A stretch of DNA of 53,413 nucleotides from a virus: positions 1 through 53,413 of IMG/VR virus record IMGVR_UViG_3300023116_000063; one strand, 5' to 3'. A program made the position numbers and the translations under genes. Of this stretch, positions 34,260 to 41,682 are shown piece after piece. Within the stretch, counting starts at the first letter, position 1, and each line of letters starts with the position of its first letter. The notes beneath the pieces were generated by a model. It searched no databases. It was not told the DNA's origin and worked only from the letters and a program-made list of their open reading frames with translations.

Positions 34260-34267
34260 TATTTAGT
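34260..34267 (-). promoter_or_regulatory. Late-promoter-like ACTAAATA for the 34232 cassette
   Basis: A one-base variant of NATAAATA on the minus strand, sharing its TAA with the stop (34263-34265) of the 56-residue gene. 28 bases before the ATG at 34232. Confidence 0.55.
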
Positions 34268-34433
34268 CTGCTTCTGCAATAGTTAGTGTGCCTGCTTCTA
34301 CTTGGCGCATGATTTCGTCATATTCGACATTCCCCACAACACAAGGAATTGCATATTGTTTGCCTTCAATTGTTGCGATGATACTTATATTTCCTTCACT
34401 ATATTGTGCAGATGTAATATTCATATTTTTCAT
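34263..34433 (-). CDS. Small protein paired with QRGTS-type fibre (copy 2), 56 residues
   Basis: A 56-residue protein that is easily missed because of its size. It opens MKNMNITSAQYSEGNISI, contains GKQYAIPCVVGNVEYDEIMR and ends VEAGTLTIAEAD. It is a relative of the 65-residue product of 31430-31627. It begins three bases after the stop of the QRGTS fibre at 34437, with GGAG in the fibre end as ribosome site, and its stop lies in the next late-promoter element. The repeated pairing supports it as a real gene. Confidence 0.8.
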   Translation of the reverse strand: MKNMNITSAQYSEGNISIIATIEGKQYAIPCVVGNVEYDEIMRQVEAGTLTIAEAD

Positions 34434-34436
34434 TTT

Positions 34437-35456
34437 TTATAACTCCGCCTTTGCTTCAAAGGGATGTGTAGAAAAATCAGTGTTCGTTCCACCCACACCC
34501 CAAATCTCGCCAGTAGAACCACCAGAAAACCCACTTAATTTGAAGTGTCCACCATTTGCATTCATTGATGTGCTTGTTAGTGTTGGTGTAGCATCTCTAT
34601 CTCCAACACCCCATTCATAAAGTCTAATAGTTCCTCCAGTAGGCAATCCAATAGTTGGAGCAGTCCTCTTTTCAACTTTGAACTGTCCGTTTACAACAAG
34701 TCCAGAACCAGATTCAAATCTTGACCACCAACCTTGTCCAAACTTTTCATAATACCTCTGACAGAGCGAAAGCTCTTCTCCGTATGAACGGTGTTCAAAT
34801 GGAGTAGCAACCGAGCCAATCTCTAATTTCATTTGTGCAATATCAATATCAACATTTGATGCAGGCAAACTTCTAATAAAAGCAATATAAAGATAACTAC
34901 TTGTTCCTATTGTCTTACCAGAAATACTTGGAAGGACAATATTAAAAGTAAATTTTTGCCATGAAGTGGTTAATGAATATGATTGTGCTGATGGAACAAC
35001 TTGAGAACTACCACCACTTCCAAAATTCTGTCCTAGTTCTATTGTAGAACTGTGAGCAGTAGATGCCTTACCCCAAAAGGATAATGTTACGGTTTGTCCA
35101 GCACCAGTTCTCACATCTTCAATTCTATGATGAACAACTTTATTTGATGATGTAGAACCAGCAGTAAATCGAAAGTAGTAAGTTGGTTCGCCAGGAACAT
35201 CTGTTTGTCCAGCAGTAAATGATTGTCGAGTTACATTATCACCAGTAGTTCCACCACCAGCGACAACATACATCCTATCAGCAGTGTAAACATTATTGAC
35301 ATCACTGAATGATGTGCCTCTTTGCCAGACATTAAATCCGCCATTGATAATCAGATTTTTTCCAGCCATATTGGATGACTGTGGAGTAAATCCGTTAATG
35401 GTTGTAGTTAAACCAGAAGAAGAATCTGTAATTGTATCTACTTTTAATGTACTCAT
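34437..35456 (-). CDS. Tail fibre/adhesin with QRGTS-type carbohydrate-binding-like domain (copy 2)
   Basis: A 339-residue adhesin. Short N-terminal VDTITDSSSGLTTTINGF (a segment common in fibres), then KNLIINGGFNVWQRGTSFSD, the same motif as in the product of 31628, and a beta-sandwich body with VTLSFWGKASTAHSSTIELG and MKLEIGSVATPFEHRSYGEE. It ends AKAEL. The ATG at 35456 overlaps the upstream chaperone-like gene (ATGA) and is preferred to one at 35474 lying inside that gene. Confidence 0.84.
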   Translation of the reverse strand: MSTLKVDTITDSSSGLTTTINGFTPQSSNMAGKNLIINGGFNVWQRGTSFSDVNNVYTADRMYVVAGGGTTGDNVTRQSFTAGQTDVPGEPTYYFRFTAGSTSSNKVVHHRIEDVRTGAGQTVTLSFWGKASTAHSSTIELGQNFGSGGSSQVVPSAQSYSLTTSWQKFTFNIVLPSISGKTIGTSSYLYIAFIRSLPASNVDIDIAQMKLEIGSVATPFEHRSYGEELSLCQRYYEKFGQGWWSRFESGSGLVVNGQFKVEKRTAPTIGLPTGGTIRLYEWGVGDRDATPTLTSTSMNANGGHFKLSGFSGGSTGEIWGVGGTNTDFSTHPFEAKAEL

Positions 35457-35770
35457 TCTGGTTTCTCCGGCCATACCACATCATCCAGTGATGTATATGT
35501 GTCTGTAATATCTCTTAGTGCCTGTCTGTATGTTTTCCATGCAGCAGGAATGTTTGTTCCTAGTTCCTTGTGCATAGTGACAACCCAATCTGTTTCTACG
35601 AGTTTGGCATTACGAATCATTCTTACTTCTTGAAGATTTAATTCTATCATAACTGCATCATCATCATATGAAACTACATTATCATCCTTATCGTAAGGAA
35701 CACCATCAATAACTTTAACAGCAGATGGATTCAATTTCATAATTGCAAAATCTTTACTACCTAGTCTCAT
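35453..35770 (-). CDS. Phage tail assembly chaperone-like protein (copy 2)
   Basis: A 105-residue protein with RNAKLVETDWVVTMHKELG and WKTYRQALRDITDTYTSLDD, the pattern of the small phage tail assembly chaperone family (PF16778). It shares DVVWP(E/T)KP with the product at 36422. It overlaps the fibre upstream by ATGA and the QRGTS fibre downstream by ATGA. Probably helps fold or attach the fibre encoded just before it. Confidence 0.82.
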   Translation of the reverse strand: MRLGSKDFAIMKLNPSAVKVIDGVPYDKDDNVVSYDDDAVMIELNLQEVRMIRNAKLVETDWVVTMHKELGTNIPAAWKTYRQALRDITDTYTSLDDVVWPEKPE

Positions 35771-36390
35771 TGTTTGATCTCCATCAATGTCATGTCATTA
35801 TTATAATTATATCCACAACCTAGTTGTCCAGAACCAGACTGTAATGTAACCACCAAAGTAAAAGTAATTGCACTTGTTGTATTATAACTAGAGAAAAGTT
35901 TCTGTCCACCATAATGCATTCTTGCGCCAGTAGTGTAAACTGAGTTAGGATAACCAATCGCATCGGCAAGATAGTTACTTCCTAATGTAGCAGTTCCACT
36001 AGCACCACCAGCGATACTGTAATTATATTGGGCTCTCCAATATGCACCAGCAGCGTTATCCATATGATAAGCGGAATTTGTAATCATTAAAATTTTAGAA
36101 CTTGCATATATTGGAGTGATTGTTGCAGTTTGAAGTGTTAGACTACCAGTGGATATAGAAGCTGGGGCGCCATTAGTATGAACTGTTTGAACTACAGAAC
36201 CAGCTGGTAACTCATCTCTAACTGCATTAGTAGCAAGTATTGCTGATGTAACAGTTCCACTATCACCTGTTGTCACAACATTTCCAGTAACATCTGGAAT
36301 GGTCAAAGTGCGATCAGTATTCGTGTTTGGAGCAACAATGTTTATTGTTCCAGTTCCACTCGCATTTGGTGTTATCGCAATTTTACTCAT
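35767..36390 (-). CDS. Short tail fibre/tip protein (copy 2 of duplicated cassette)
   Basis: A 207-residue protein. N-terminal TINIVAPNTNTDRTLTIPDV, common in fibres, then LPAGSVVQTVHTNGAPASI, ITPIYASSKILMITNSAYHM, YSIAGGASGTATLGSNYLAD and a final MTLMEIKQ. The order S/G-x-x-x-Q-V-V, IT-P-x-x-x-S-K, YSIAGG, L-x-EI is shared with the 196-residue product at 36676, so they are paralogues. Beta-rich receptor-binding tip is likely. Confidence 0.78.
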   Translation of the reverse strand: MSKIAITPNASGTGTINIVAPNTNTDRTLTIPDVTGNVVTTGDSGTVTSAILATNAVRDELPAGSVVQTVHTNGAPASISTGSLTLQTATITPIYASSKILMITNSAYHMDNAAGAYWRAQYNYSIAGGASGTATLGSNYLADAIGYPNSVYTTGARMHYGGQKLFSSYNTTSAITFTLVVTLQSGSGQLGCGYNYNNDMTLMEIKQ

Positions 36391-36415
36391 CTACTTTTCC
36401 TGTTTCTCATATTCT

Positions 36416-36423
36416 TATTTATT
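36416..36423 (-). promoter_or_regulatory. Late promoter AATAAATA for the 36390 cassette
   Basis: NATAAATA on the minus strand sharing its TAA with the stop (36422-36424) of the 85-residue chaperone gene. 26 bases before the ATG at 36390. Confidence 0.75.
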
Positions 36424-36679
36424 ACGGTTTAGTAGGCCATACAACATCATCCAATGAAGAATATGTGTCTGTAATATCTCTGAGAGATTGTCTGTATGTT
36501 GCCCATGATGTTTTTTGTGAATCTGTCAAAGGACTATCTGCACCTTGTGTCCAATCTGTTTCTATCAACAAATGATTTCTCATTGCACGAAGGTCTGCCA
36601 TGTTCTTTTGTGTAACTGCGGCATCACCAGTAACAGATGAAACTGTTCCATCAGAATTAAAATATACGACTTCACTCAT
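36422..36679 (-). CDS. Phage tail assembly chaperone-like protein (copy 1)
   Basis: An 85-residue protein matching the small phage tail assembly chaperone family (PF16778): RNHLLIETDWTQGADSPLTD followed by WATYRQSLRDITDTYSSLDD and VVWPTKP. It overlaps the 196-residue fibre by ATGA. Shares its C-terminal half with the product at 35453. Confidence 0.85.
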   Translation of the reverse strand: MSEVVYFNSDGTVSSVTGDAAVTQKNMADLRAMRNHLLIETDWTQGADSPLTDSQKTSWATYRQSLRDITDTYSSLDDVVWPTKP

Positions 36680-37266
36680 TGTGCTATCTCCGTGATTGTT
36701 AGACCACTACCACCACCAACTCTATTCCATGCATATTCACCACCAGTACAATATTGTCCATAACCATAAATTGAGAATACAATTGATTGTCCTAAAGTGT
36801 AAGACAATGCACCAGTAAGACCACTAACCACATGGTTTACATATGTATTACTACCACCGTAATGTCCAGTATCAATACCAGCAGCGGTAACAGTACCACC
36901 AGCAATAGAGTATTTTACTAACGAATAAATTGCACCAACACCAGTAGTGTTCGCAAAACCAACTGAAGACACCTTTCCATCAACTTTAAATTTACTACCA
37001 GTTCTTACTGGTGTTATTGTAACACTATAGTTGGTAAGTAGTGCGTGTCCAGTTGCAGCGCCACCAGCATCAGCAGTTGTATTGTAGTTTGTTCCACTTG
37101 CACTATTGACTACTTGAATTGCAGTGCCAGATGGCAAGTCAGAACTGGCCAAACCATAAGTAACTGTCTTGCCACTCAAGTCTAGAGTAGATGCCAAATC
37201 AGCAGTCTGAACTACTCCGTCTTGGATTAAACTTACACCAGTTGTTCCGTCTATTGTTACAGCCAT
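36676..37266 (-). CDS. Short tail fibre/tip protein (copy 1 of duplicated cassette)
   Basis: A 196-residue protein opening AVTIDGTTGVSLIQDGVVQT (a widespread fibre segment), then LPSGTAIQVVNSASGTNYNT, ITPVRTGSKFKVDGK, VKYSIAGGTVTAAGIDTGHY and a Gly/Tyr-rich end LTITEIAQ. Paralogue of the 207-residue product at 35767. Beta-rich tip is inferred. It follows a 67-residue gene with a one-base overlap. Confidence 0.78.
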   Translation of the reverse strand: MAVTIDGTTGVSLIQDGVVQTADLASTLDLSGKTVTYGLASSDLPSGTAIQVVNSASGTNYNTTADAGGAATGHALLTNYSVTITPVRTGSKFKVDGKVSSVGFANTTGVGAIYSLVKYSIAGGTVTAAGIDTGHYGGSNTYVNHVVSGLTGALSYTLGQSIVFSIYGYGQYCTGGEYAWNRVGGGSGLTITEIAQ

Positions 37267-37469
37267 TATACTACCACCAATCTTGCACCAGAGGAAACTG
37301 TGAGGGTGACACCACTATTCACTGTGATAGGCCCAGCAGTTACGCCGTTCTTATCAGCAGCAAGAGTATAGTCTACTGTCATAGTCTGATCATTGATAAA
37401 GAAAACAGCATCAGAACCGCCTCCGTCAATATTTTCTATAACTTGTGCCTGAACTTTCGATAGTGGCAT
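37266..37469 (-). CDS. Small fibre-associated protein
   Basis: A 67-residue protein with an N-terminal VQAQVIENIDGGGSDAVFFI and a beta-rich end VTAGPITVNSGVTLTVSSGA RLVVV. The last part (PITVNSGVTLTVSSGARL) is a common phage fibre motif. Likely a short structural or connector protein. First gene of the cassette after the AATAAATA at 37489. Confidence 0.68.
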   Translation of the reverse strand: MPLSKVQAQVIENIDGGGSDAVFFINDQTMTVDYTLAADKNGVTAGPITVNSGVTLTVSSGARLVVV

Positions 37470-37488
37470 AATTATCCCCTTTTAGATA

Positions 37489-37496
37489 TATTTATT
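37489..37496 (-). promoter_or_regulatory. Late promoter AATAAATA for the 37469 cassette
   Basis: NATAAATA on the minus strand sharing its TAA with the stop (37492-37494) of the 92-residue gene. 20 bases before the ATG at 37469. Confidence 0.75.
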
Positions 37497-37770
37497 CTTC
37501 ACCGTCAACAGCTGCGTTCTGAGCAGCAACGTGTGCTGCGTATGCAGTTTTCACTGCGTCAGTATGAAACTGTGCAACCATTGCCTGAACGTCTGCACTT
37601 TCAGCGGCAACTGCGTCAGCAGATGCATCTGGTGCTACAACGTGTCTGTGAAATGAACGAGAAATTTCTACACCATCACGCTCGATGATTGTAGCAGTTC
37701 TTACTTGAATATGCTTGAACTCGCCTACGACTTCAATCTTATCCTGTTCTGTTCTTTCTGTAAGTGCCAT
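37492..37770 (-). CDS. Small cassette-terminal protein
   Basis: A 92-residue protein of unknown family. The first half is beta-like (DKIEVVGEFKHIQVRTATII, ERDGVEISRSFHRHVV); the second half is an Ala-rich helix (VQAMVAQFHTDAVKTAYAAH) with an acidic end DGEE. The layout is common in small phage proteins next to fibres. Ends in the next late promoter. Confidence 0.72.
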   Translation of the reverse strand: MALTERTEQDKIEVVGEFKHIQVRTATIIERDGVEISRSFHRHVVAPDASADAVAAESADVQAMVAQFHTDAVKTAYAAHVAAQNAAVDGEE

Positions 37771-37838
37771 TTTATTTCTCCTATTTTAGTATCGTGACTT
37801 GACTTGTCACCTGTCCGACCCTATATCCAATAGGGTTA

Positions 37839-38909
37839 TTACGATGTTTTATAAACCAACATTGCCGTAAAAAACGACATTTGAGTAGTAACGTCTTGAC
37901 CGCCCTTAAATACTCTGGGTGGATTAAAACCGTGAATATTTCCAACTTGGCTGCTGGGGTTTGAACCCCAAATCCCAATACCCATATTGCCTTGTGCTTG
38001 CGACACTGCAAACGGCAAACCACCAATAACTAGAAACGAACCCGCTGTGCCACTTGTTCCACCATCAACTCTTATTTGACAAGTTACTGTGTTGCCAATC
38101 TTAGTATACTGTCCATTTGATAAACTGAATGTCGAATCATTAGTGCTAGTGTGATATAGGGTCGGCGTAAAAGTGCCTTCTTCATAATCGTCAAGGGCGT
38201 TAGCAGCTGTATAACCACTATTACCAAAGACAACTGTTCCGCCAGTTCCCACACACACATGGATACCAGCGTTATTTGCATTTTGAATATTTCCACGAAG
38301 AGTACCAGTTCCAGAACCAGAGTAGAAACCCAACATTCCACCTAAGTTACCAGAGTTAGTATCGTTAATTTGCATACCATTTGTAGATGCAGAACTAAAA
38401 TTAACACCTAGTGGAGTTCCACCAGCACCAAGAGTTCTACCACCTAAATTTATTGAGTTTGCAGTTGAATTACCAACTACAGCAAGTGTTGAATCAAGTG
38501 TAGTTGCACCAGTAACATCCAGTGTTCCTGCCACATCAATATTCGTATCTAGTTTTGCACTAGTGACAGCATTGTTTACTAGTTTTGCACTAGTGACAGC
38601 ATTGTTTACTAGTTTTGCAGTTCCAATAGAAAGGTCTGCTGGAACGACTGAACTTTCGATTGTTCCAGCAATATGAAGAACATAGAAATTAACACCAGTT
38701 GCTGGTGCAACACTCATCGTCAAAGTTGTTCCATTAACTGTATAAGCGTCTGTAGGTTCTTGGCGAACATTACCTACATAGACAGCAATATCAGTTACAG
38801 TTGCAACTTGTTTTGATAACGTAAATACTGTGGTTGTACCGTCTGCTGTAAAATCATCCTTGACGATTGTAGCAAAACCAGCGGTTGGATTTTTTCCAAT
38901 AAATGGCAT
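37839..38909 (-). CDS. Tail fibre/adhesin, MPFIGK type (copy 2)
   Basis: A 356-residue adhesin: MPFIGKNPTAGFATIV with TDIAVYVGNVRQEPTDAYTV, then a repeat segment with a perfect duplication of AKLVNNAVTS and the junction AKLDTNIDVAGTLDV, and a tip starting ALDDYEEGTFTPTL, a motif widespread in phage fibre ends. It shares the tip start with the product at 51682, including 32 identical bases. The 68 bases after its stop (37771-37838) contain two small stem-loops and no gene. Confidence 0.84.
   Translation of the reverse strand: MPFIGKNPTAGFATIVKDDFTADGTTTVFTLSKQVATVTDIAVYVGNVRQEPTDAYTVNGTTLTMSVAPATGVNFYVLHIAGTIESSVVPADLSIGTAKLVNNAVTSAKLVNNAVTSAKLDTNIDVAGTLDVTGATTLDSTLAVVGNSTANSINLGGRTLGAGGTPLGVNFSSASTNGMQINDTNSGNLGGMLGFYSGSGTGTLRGNIQNANNAGIHVCVGTGGTVVFGNSGYTAANALDDYEEGTFTPTLYHTSTNDSTFSLSNGQYTKIGNTVTCQIRVDGGTSGTAGSFLVIGGLPFAVSQAQGNMGIGIWGSNPSSQVGNIHGFNPPRVFKGGQDVTTQMSFFTAMLVYKTS
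38551..38610 (-). repeat. Perfect 30-bp tandem duplication inside a fibre gene
   Basis: Bases 38551-38580 and 38581-38610 are identical direct repeats. They encode two copies of a ten-residue unit AKLVNNAVTS in frame. The perfect match suggests recent duplication by slippage or unequal exchange. Confidence 0.95.
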
Positions 38910-38923
38910 ATTACACTATCCTC

Positions 38924-39256
38924 TTAGGTTTTTTCCATAATACCCAAAACAACATCAAGTGCAGAACCAGTGCCTGCCTGAACCTTGAGAATGTCTGCGG
39001 CCTCTAAAATATATTTTTGTCCAGCAAGAGTTTCCAATGTAGTATTTGCTGGAATACTTACATCCTCTAGTAATTGGTGTGTTGTACTCGCAGAACTATC
39101 TGTGAATTGAACCTTAACTGTCACCGCTGAAGTTGTTTTATTAGCGATGGCAAGTCCAAGAACAACAACTTGTGTAGCAGCAGGCGCAGTGTATAGAGTA
39201 TCATATGAACCAGATGATACATCAGCAAGGGCCGCATTTTTGAATGTGTTCGCCAT
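38924..39256 (-). CDS. Small beta-sandwich virion protein (copy 2)
   Basis: A 110-residue protein, MANTFKNAALADVSSGSYDT, LYTAPAATQVVVLGLAIANK, SIPANTTLETLAGQKYILEA. It is a paralogue of the product of 42504-42848 (MAN.FKNA, Y.A......V....L.IAN, IP....L....GQK). This layout is common near phage tail fibres. Likely a decoration or connector protein. Confidence 0.75.
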   Translation of the reverse strand: MANTFKNAALADVSSGSYDTLYTAPAATQVVVLGLAIANKTTSAVTVKVQFTDSSASTTHQLLEDVSIPANTTLETLAGQKYILEAADILKVQAGTGSALDVVLGIMEKT

Positions 39257-39271
39257 GTTTCTTTCCTATTG

Positions 39272-39910
39272 TTATCCTAAAGCAATCGCAAGTGCAGTTG
39301 CATCATCTTCTGGATCAAATGCGAGATCAACTCGTGCAATCGAACCATCTTGAATTTTTGCAGAAGTGACTGTATTATCTGCAATAGTATTTAGTGTGTT
39401 AATGTTATTAAGTTGATAAACTTGAATATTATTTGTTCCACTTGCTGGAGCGCCTGTGAATGTAAGCGTCTGTCCAAGTACAGTAAATGCATATGAAGAA
39501 CCTTCTCTTTGATAGACATTATCTACAAAGACAATGAAGTTTCTTGCATCATTGGTTACTGGTGTTCTTGTAAGTGTAAACGCAACAGTAGAACCATCTC
39601 CATTGAATATATCAACGAAAGATTCGGACTGAGTAACAGATGCCTGTAGTAGTTGTCTACCCAAATATGTGATAAAGACTCTACCAGCCGCATCTGGTGC
39701 TTCAGAGAAATTAATAACTCCCTGTCCTGTAGAACTAGAAACTGTATATGAATGATCTGGCTCTTGGATAACACCATCCAAAGAAACCAACAGCTGCGAA
39801 GATGTTGCGACAGGATGGTCTAAATTGAATTGTGTTGTCGAACCATCACCAGTAAGTACTTGTTTATCAAATACTCCGTAGGACGGTTCTGCTCCAATAT
39901 AGTTACTCAT
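39272..39910 (-). CDS. Fibre-adaptor protein with MSNYIG opening (copy 2)
   Basis: A 212-residue protein: MSNYIGAEPSYGVFDKQVLT, repeated domains with GDGSTTQFNLDHP and GDGSTVAFTLTRTPV, VSLDGVIQEPDHSYTV and VFVDNVYQREGSSYAF. It ends EDDATALAIALG. Related to the 269-residue product of 41682. The two internal repeats resemble the N-terminal part of MPFIGK-type fibres, so these may be adaptor domains between baseplate and tips. Confidence 0.78.
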   Translation of the reverse strand: MSNYIGAEPSYGVFDKQVLTGDGSTTQFNLDHPVATSSQLLVSLDGVIQEPDHSYTVSSSTGQGVINFSEAPDAAGRVFITYLGRQLLQASVTQSESFVDIFNGDGSTVAFTLTRTPVTNDARNFIVFVDNVYQREGSSYAFTVLGQTLTFTGAPASGTNNIQVYQLNNINTLNTIADNTVTSAKIQDGSIARVDLAFDPEDDATALAIALG

Positions 39911-39939
39911 ATCATTCTACCTTTGTTTATCATACTCTT

Positions 39940-39947
39940 ATTTATTC
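39940..39947 (-). promoter_or_regulatory. Late promoter AATAAATA for the 39910 cassette
   Basis: NATAAATA on the minus strand sharing its TAA with the stop (39942-39944) of the 94-residue gene. 30 bases before the ATG at 39910. Confidence 0.75.
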
Positions 39948-40226
39948 TGCTTCTCTAGCAGCGACCATTGCTTGATACTCAGCTTCTCTATCTGCACCTG
40001 TTTGGACAACACCCAGTGTAAATGCCTGTTCAATTTGAGCATCTTCACCTGTTGCAATTGTAATGTCATTTGCATTACAATGTTCTAAGTTTTTTCTTAT
40101 GATATCAGCCTTAGCAGTATTGACACGAAAGTTAATCCAATTCTGAACAAACTCTTGAGCATCAAGACAGAGATAATTGATACATTTTTCTTCAGTATCA
40201 TTCAATGTAAATGTGTAATCAGCCAT
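39942..40226 (-). CDS. Small protein paired with C1q-like tip (copy 2)
   Basis: A 94-residue protein, FTLNDTEEKCINYLCLDAQE then FVQNWINFRVNTAKADIIRK, HCNANDITIATGEDAQIEQA and an acidic end AAREAE. Paralogue of the 87-residue product at 20170. Both lie directly after a C1q-like tip gene. Its stop is inside the next late promoter. Function unknown. Confidence 0.78.
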   Translation of the reverse strand: MADYTFTLNDTEEKCINYLCLDAQEFVQNWINFRVNTAKADIIRKNLEHCNANDITIATGEDAQIEQAFTLGVVQTGADREAEYQAMVAAREAE

Positions 40227-40248
40227 TTTATATTTTCCTATTTGTTAA

Positions 40249-40698
40249 TTAAAGAATGTTAGGGCCTTCCATACCACTAATCATCTTGATACTCATCATA
40301 AATCTAGCATGAGTTCCACTGCCGCCGCCTCCACGGCGCCAATCAAAAACATCACCCTCATTTGCTTCTACCAAAGTAGTAAACCCCCACATTTCGTGAA
40401 ATGTAGTGTTATTATGATTAAAATGAAAATCAACATAGTTACTTCCATTTTTATATAAATTTACATATCCGTAGCCAGGGGTAAAGGTTGTGTATCCAGC
40501 AGCATGAAATTCAAAAGTTCCACTTGTAGAACAAGTGTAACTGTTGTTTGACCAAGATTGAGCCATGCCAGGATTGTTTGTTCCATTCACATCCAAATTA
40601 AATGTGTATCTATTTCCACTTGTTGTCAAGCCAGGGTTTGTGCAAACTCCAGCAACTACAGTATTTTTAATACCAGAATGATGTCTTACGTTACCCAT
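40249..40698 (-). CDS. C1q-like tip protein
   Basis: A 149-residue protein with a jelly-roll pattern: YTCSTSGTFEFHAAGYTTFT, GYVNLYKNGSNYVDFHFNHN, LVEANEGDVFDWRRGGGGSG. The order (strand, SGTFEF, YKNGS, L-x-x-GD) is that of C1q/TNF-like domains, which form trimeric receptor-binding heads. It lacks a shaft, so it may attach to the fibre encoded just upstream (40708). Followed by its small partner. Confidence 0.72.
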   Translation of the reverse strand: MGNVRHHSGIKNTVVAGVCTNPGLTTSGNRYTFNLDVNGTNNPGMAQSWSNNSYTCSTSGTFEFHAAGYTTFTPGYGYVNLYKNGSNYVDFHFNHNNTTFHEMWGFTTLVEANEGDVFDWRRGGGGSGTHARFMMSIKMISGMEGPNIL

Positions 40699-40707
40699 AT
40701 CTATTCC

Positions 40708-41682
40708 CTAAGATGTTGTATAATTACTACTTGCAAAATCAACCGGCACCCAATAAGTTACCTCTGCAATACCATTAAATCCGTTTGTGCCATTATGTGA
40801 TGCCAAAAATAATTGCAACCTATTTGATACTGAAGTATCAAAGGTTATTTGAAGAGTAGCATTTTCTTCATAGTCTGCCTGAATCAAAACTGGAGCTCCT
40901 GTGCCACCATCCCAATAATATTTCCCCCAAAAGTGGCCGTTTGCGACTCCAGATGTGTGTCCAGTTACAATATATTCAAATAAACATCTAAACCCATTTG
41001 CACCAGTTCCAGAAAGTTGAGAAATTAATGTACTAGAAGTAATATTAGAAAGAGCAAACACCTCTGAGTGTTTATAACCTCTACCTTGATATGAAGTCCA
41101 TGGCGCCTGTCTAATTGACGCACCTTCTCCAGCACTATTAGCATTTGTAGTTAATTGTAAAACTTTAGTATTTGTAGCATATGTTGATGGTGTGGTAGAA
41201 CCTATTCCAGTATTGCCACCACTGTCAATGTGCATTCTTGTACTGCCACTTGTTCCAAGTGCCAAATAATTAGTTATTGGGTCGCCAACAATTTGGATGG
41301 CGTTATTTGTTGCATTTGATCTCCAATAAATGTTTCCAGTATCAGCAGAACCAGAATTAACATTCATTGTCATTCCCACAGTTCCCGAACCAGCAGGATT
41401 TGTAAGTTCTAATTCATTTGCATTTGCATTACCAACAGCACTACCAGAACCAACCAATAAATTACTATCAGCAGTTAATTTACCAGTAACATCTAGTGTT
41501 CCAGCAATGTCAATATTCGTATCTAACTTTGCACTAGTAACAGCATCATCAGCAATCTTTGCTGTTGTTACATTTGCATCAGCAATCTTTGCCGTAGTAA
41601 CCGAATCGTTAGCAATATCCGTTGCATCAATAGTAACATCACCATTAAGAAGTTCTGCGAGAGTTTTTGATTTACTTGCCAT
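40708..41682 (-). CDS. Tail fibre/adhesin with repeat stalk
   Basis: A 324-residue fibre. Repeats VTTAKIADANVTTAKIADDA, junction AKLDTNIDIAGTLDV, shaft segments with LGTSGSTRMHIDSGG and TGIGSTTP, and a tip of about 130 residues (ASIRQAPWTSYQGRGYKHSE, LEYIVTGHTSGVANGHFWG-like) that is unlike others here. Overlaps the previous gene by one base. Confidence 0.82.
   Translation of the reverse strand: MASKSKTLAELLNGDVTIDATDIANDSVTTAKIADANVTTAKIADDAVTSAKLDTNIDIAGTLDVTGKLTADSNLLVGSGSAVGNANANELELTNPAGSGTVGMTMNVNSGSADTGNIYWRSNATNNAIQIVGDPITNYLALGTSGSTRMHIDSGGNTGIGSTTPSTYATNTKVLQLTTNANSAGEGASIRQAPWTSYQGRGYKHSEVFALSNITSSTLISQLSGTGANGFRCLFEYIVTGHTSGVANGHFWGKYYWDGGTGAPVLIQADYEENATLQITFDTSVSNRLQLFLASHNGTNGFNGIAEVTYWVPVDFASSNYTTS

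Noticed and set aside
37790-37836. Two short stem-loops between the 37839 and 37492 genes as a terminator
   Set aside because: GTGAC/GTCAC and ACCCTA/TAGGGT can pair, but neither is followed by a T-run on the minus strand.
37781-38026. 81-residue minus-strand open frame overlapping the end of the 37839 fibre gene
   Set aside because: It is mostly inside the fibre gene in another frame, has no ribosome site and no fibre-like composition; the fibre frame is far better supported.
38551-38610. CRISPR-like or satellite array
   Set aside because: Only two units with no spacers, in frame in a fibre gene.
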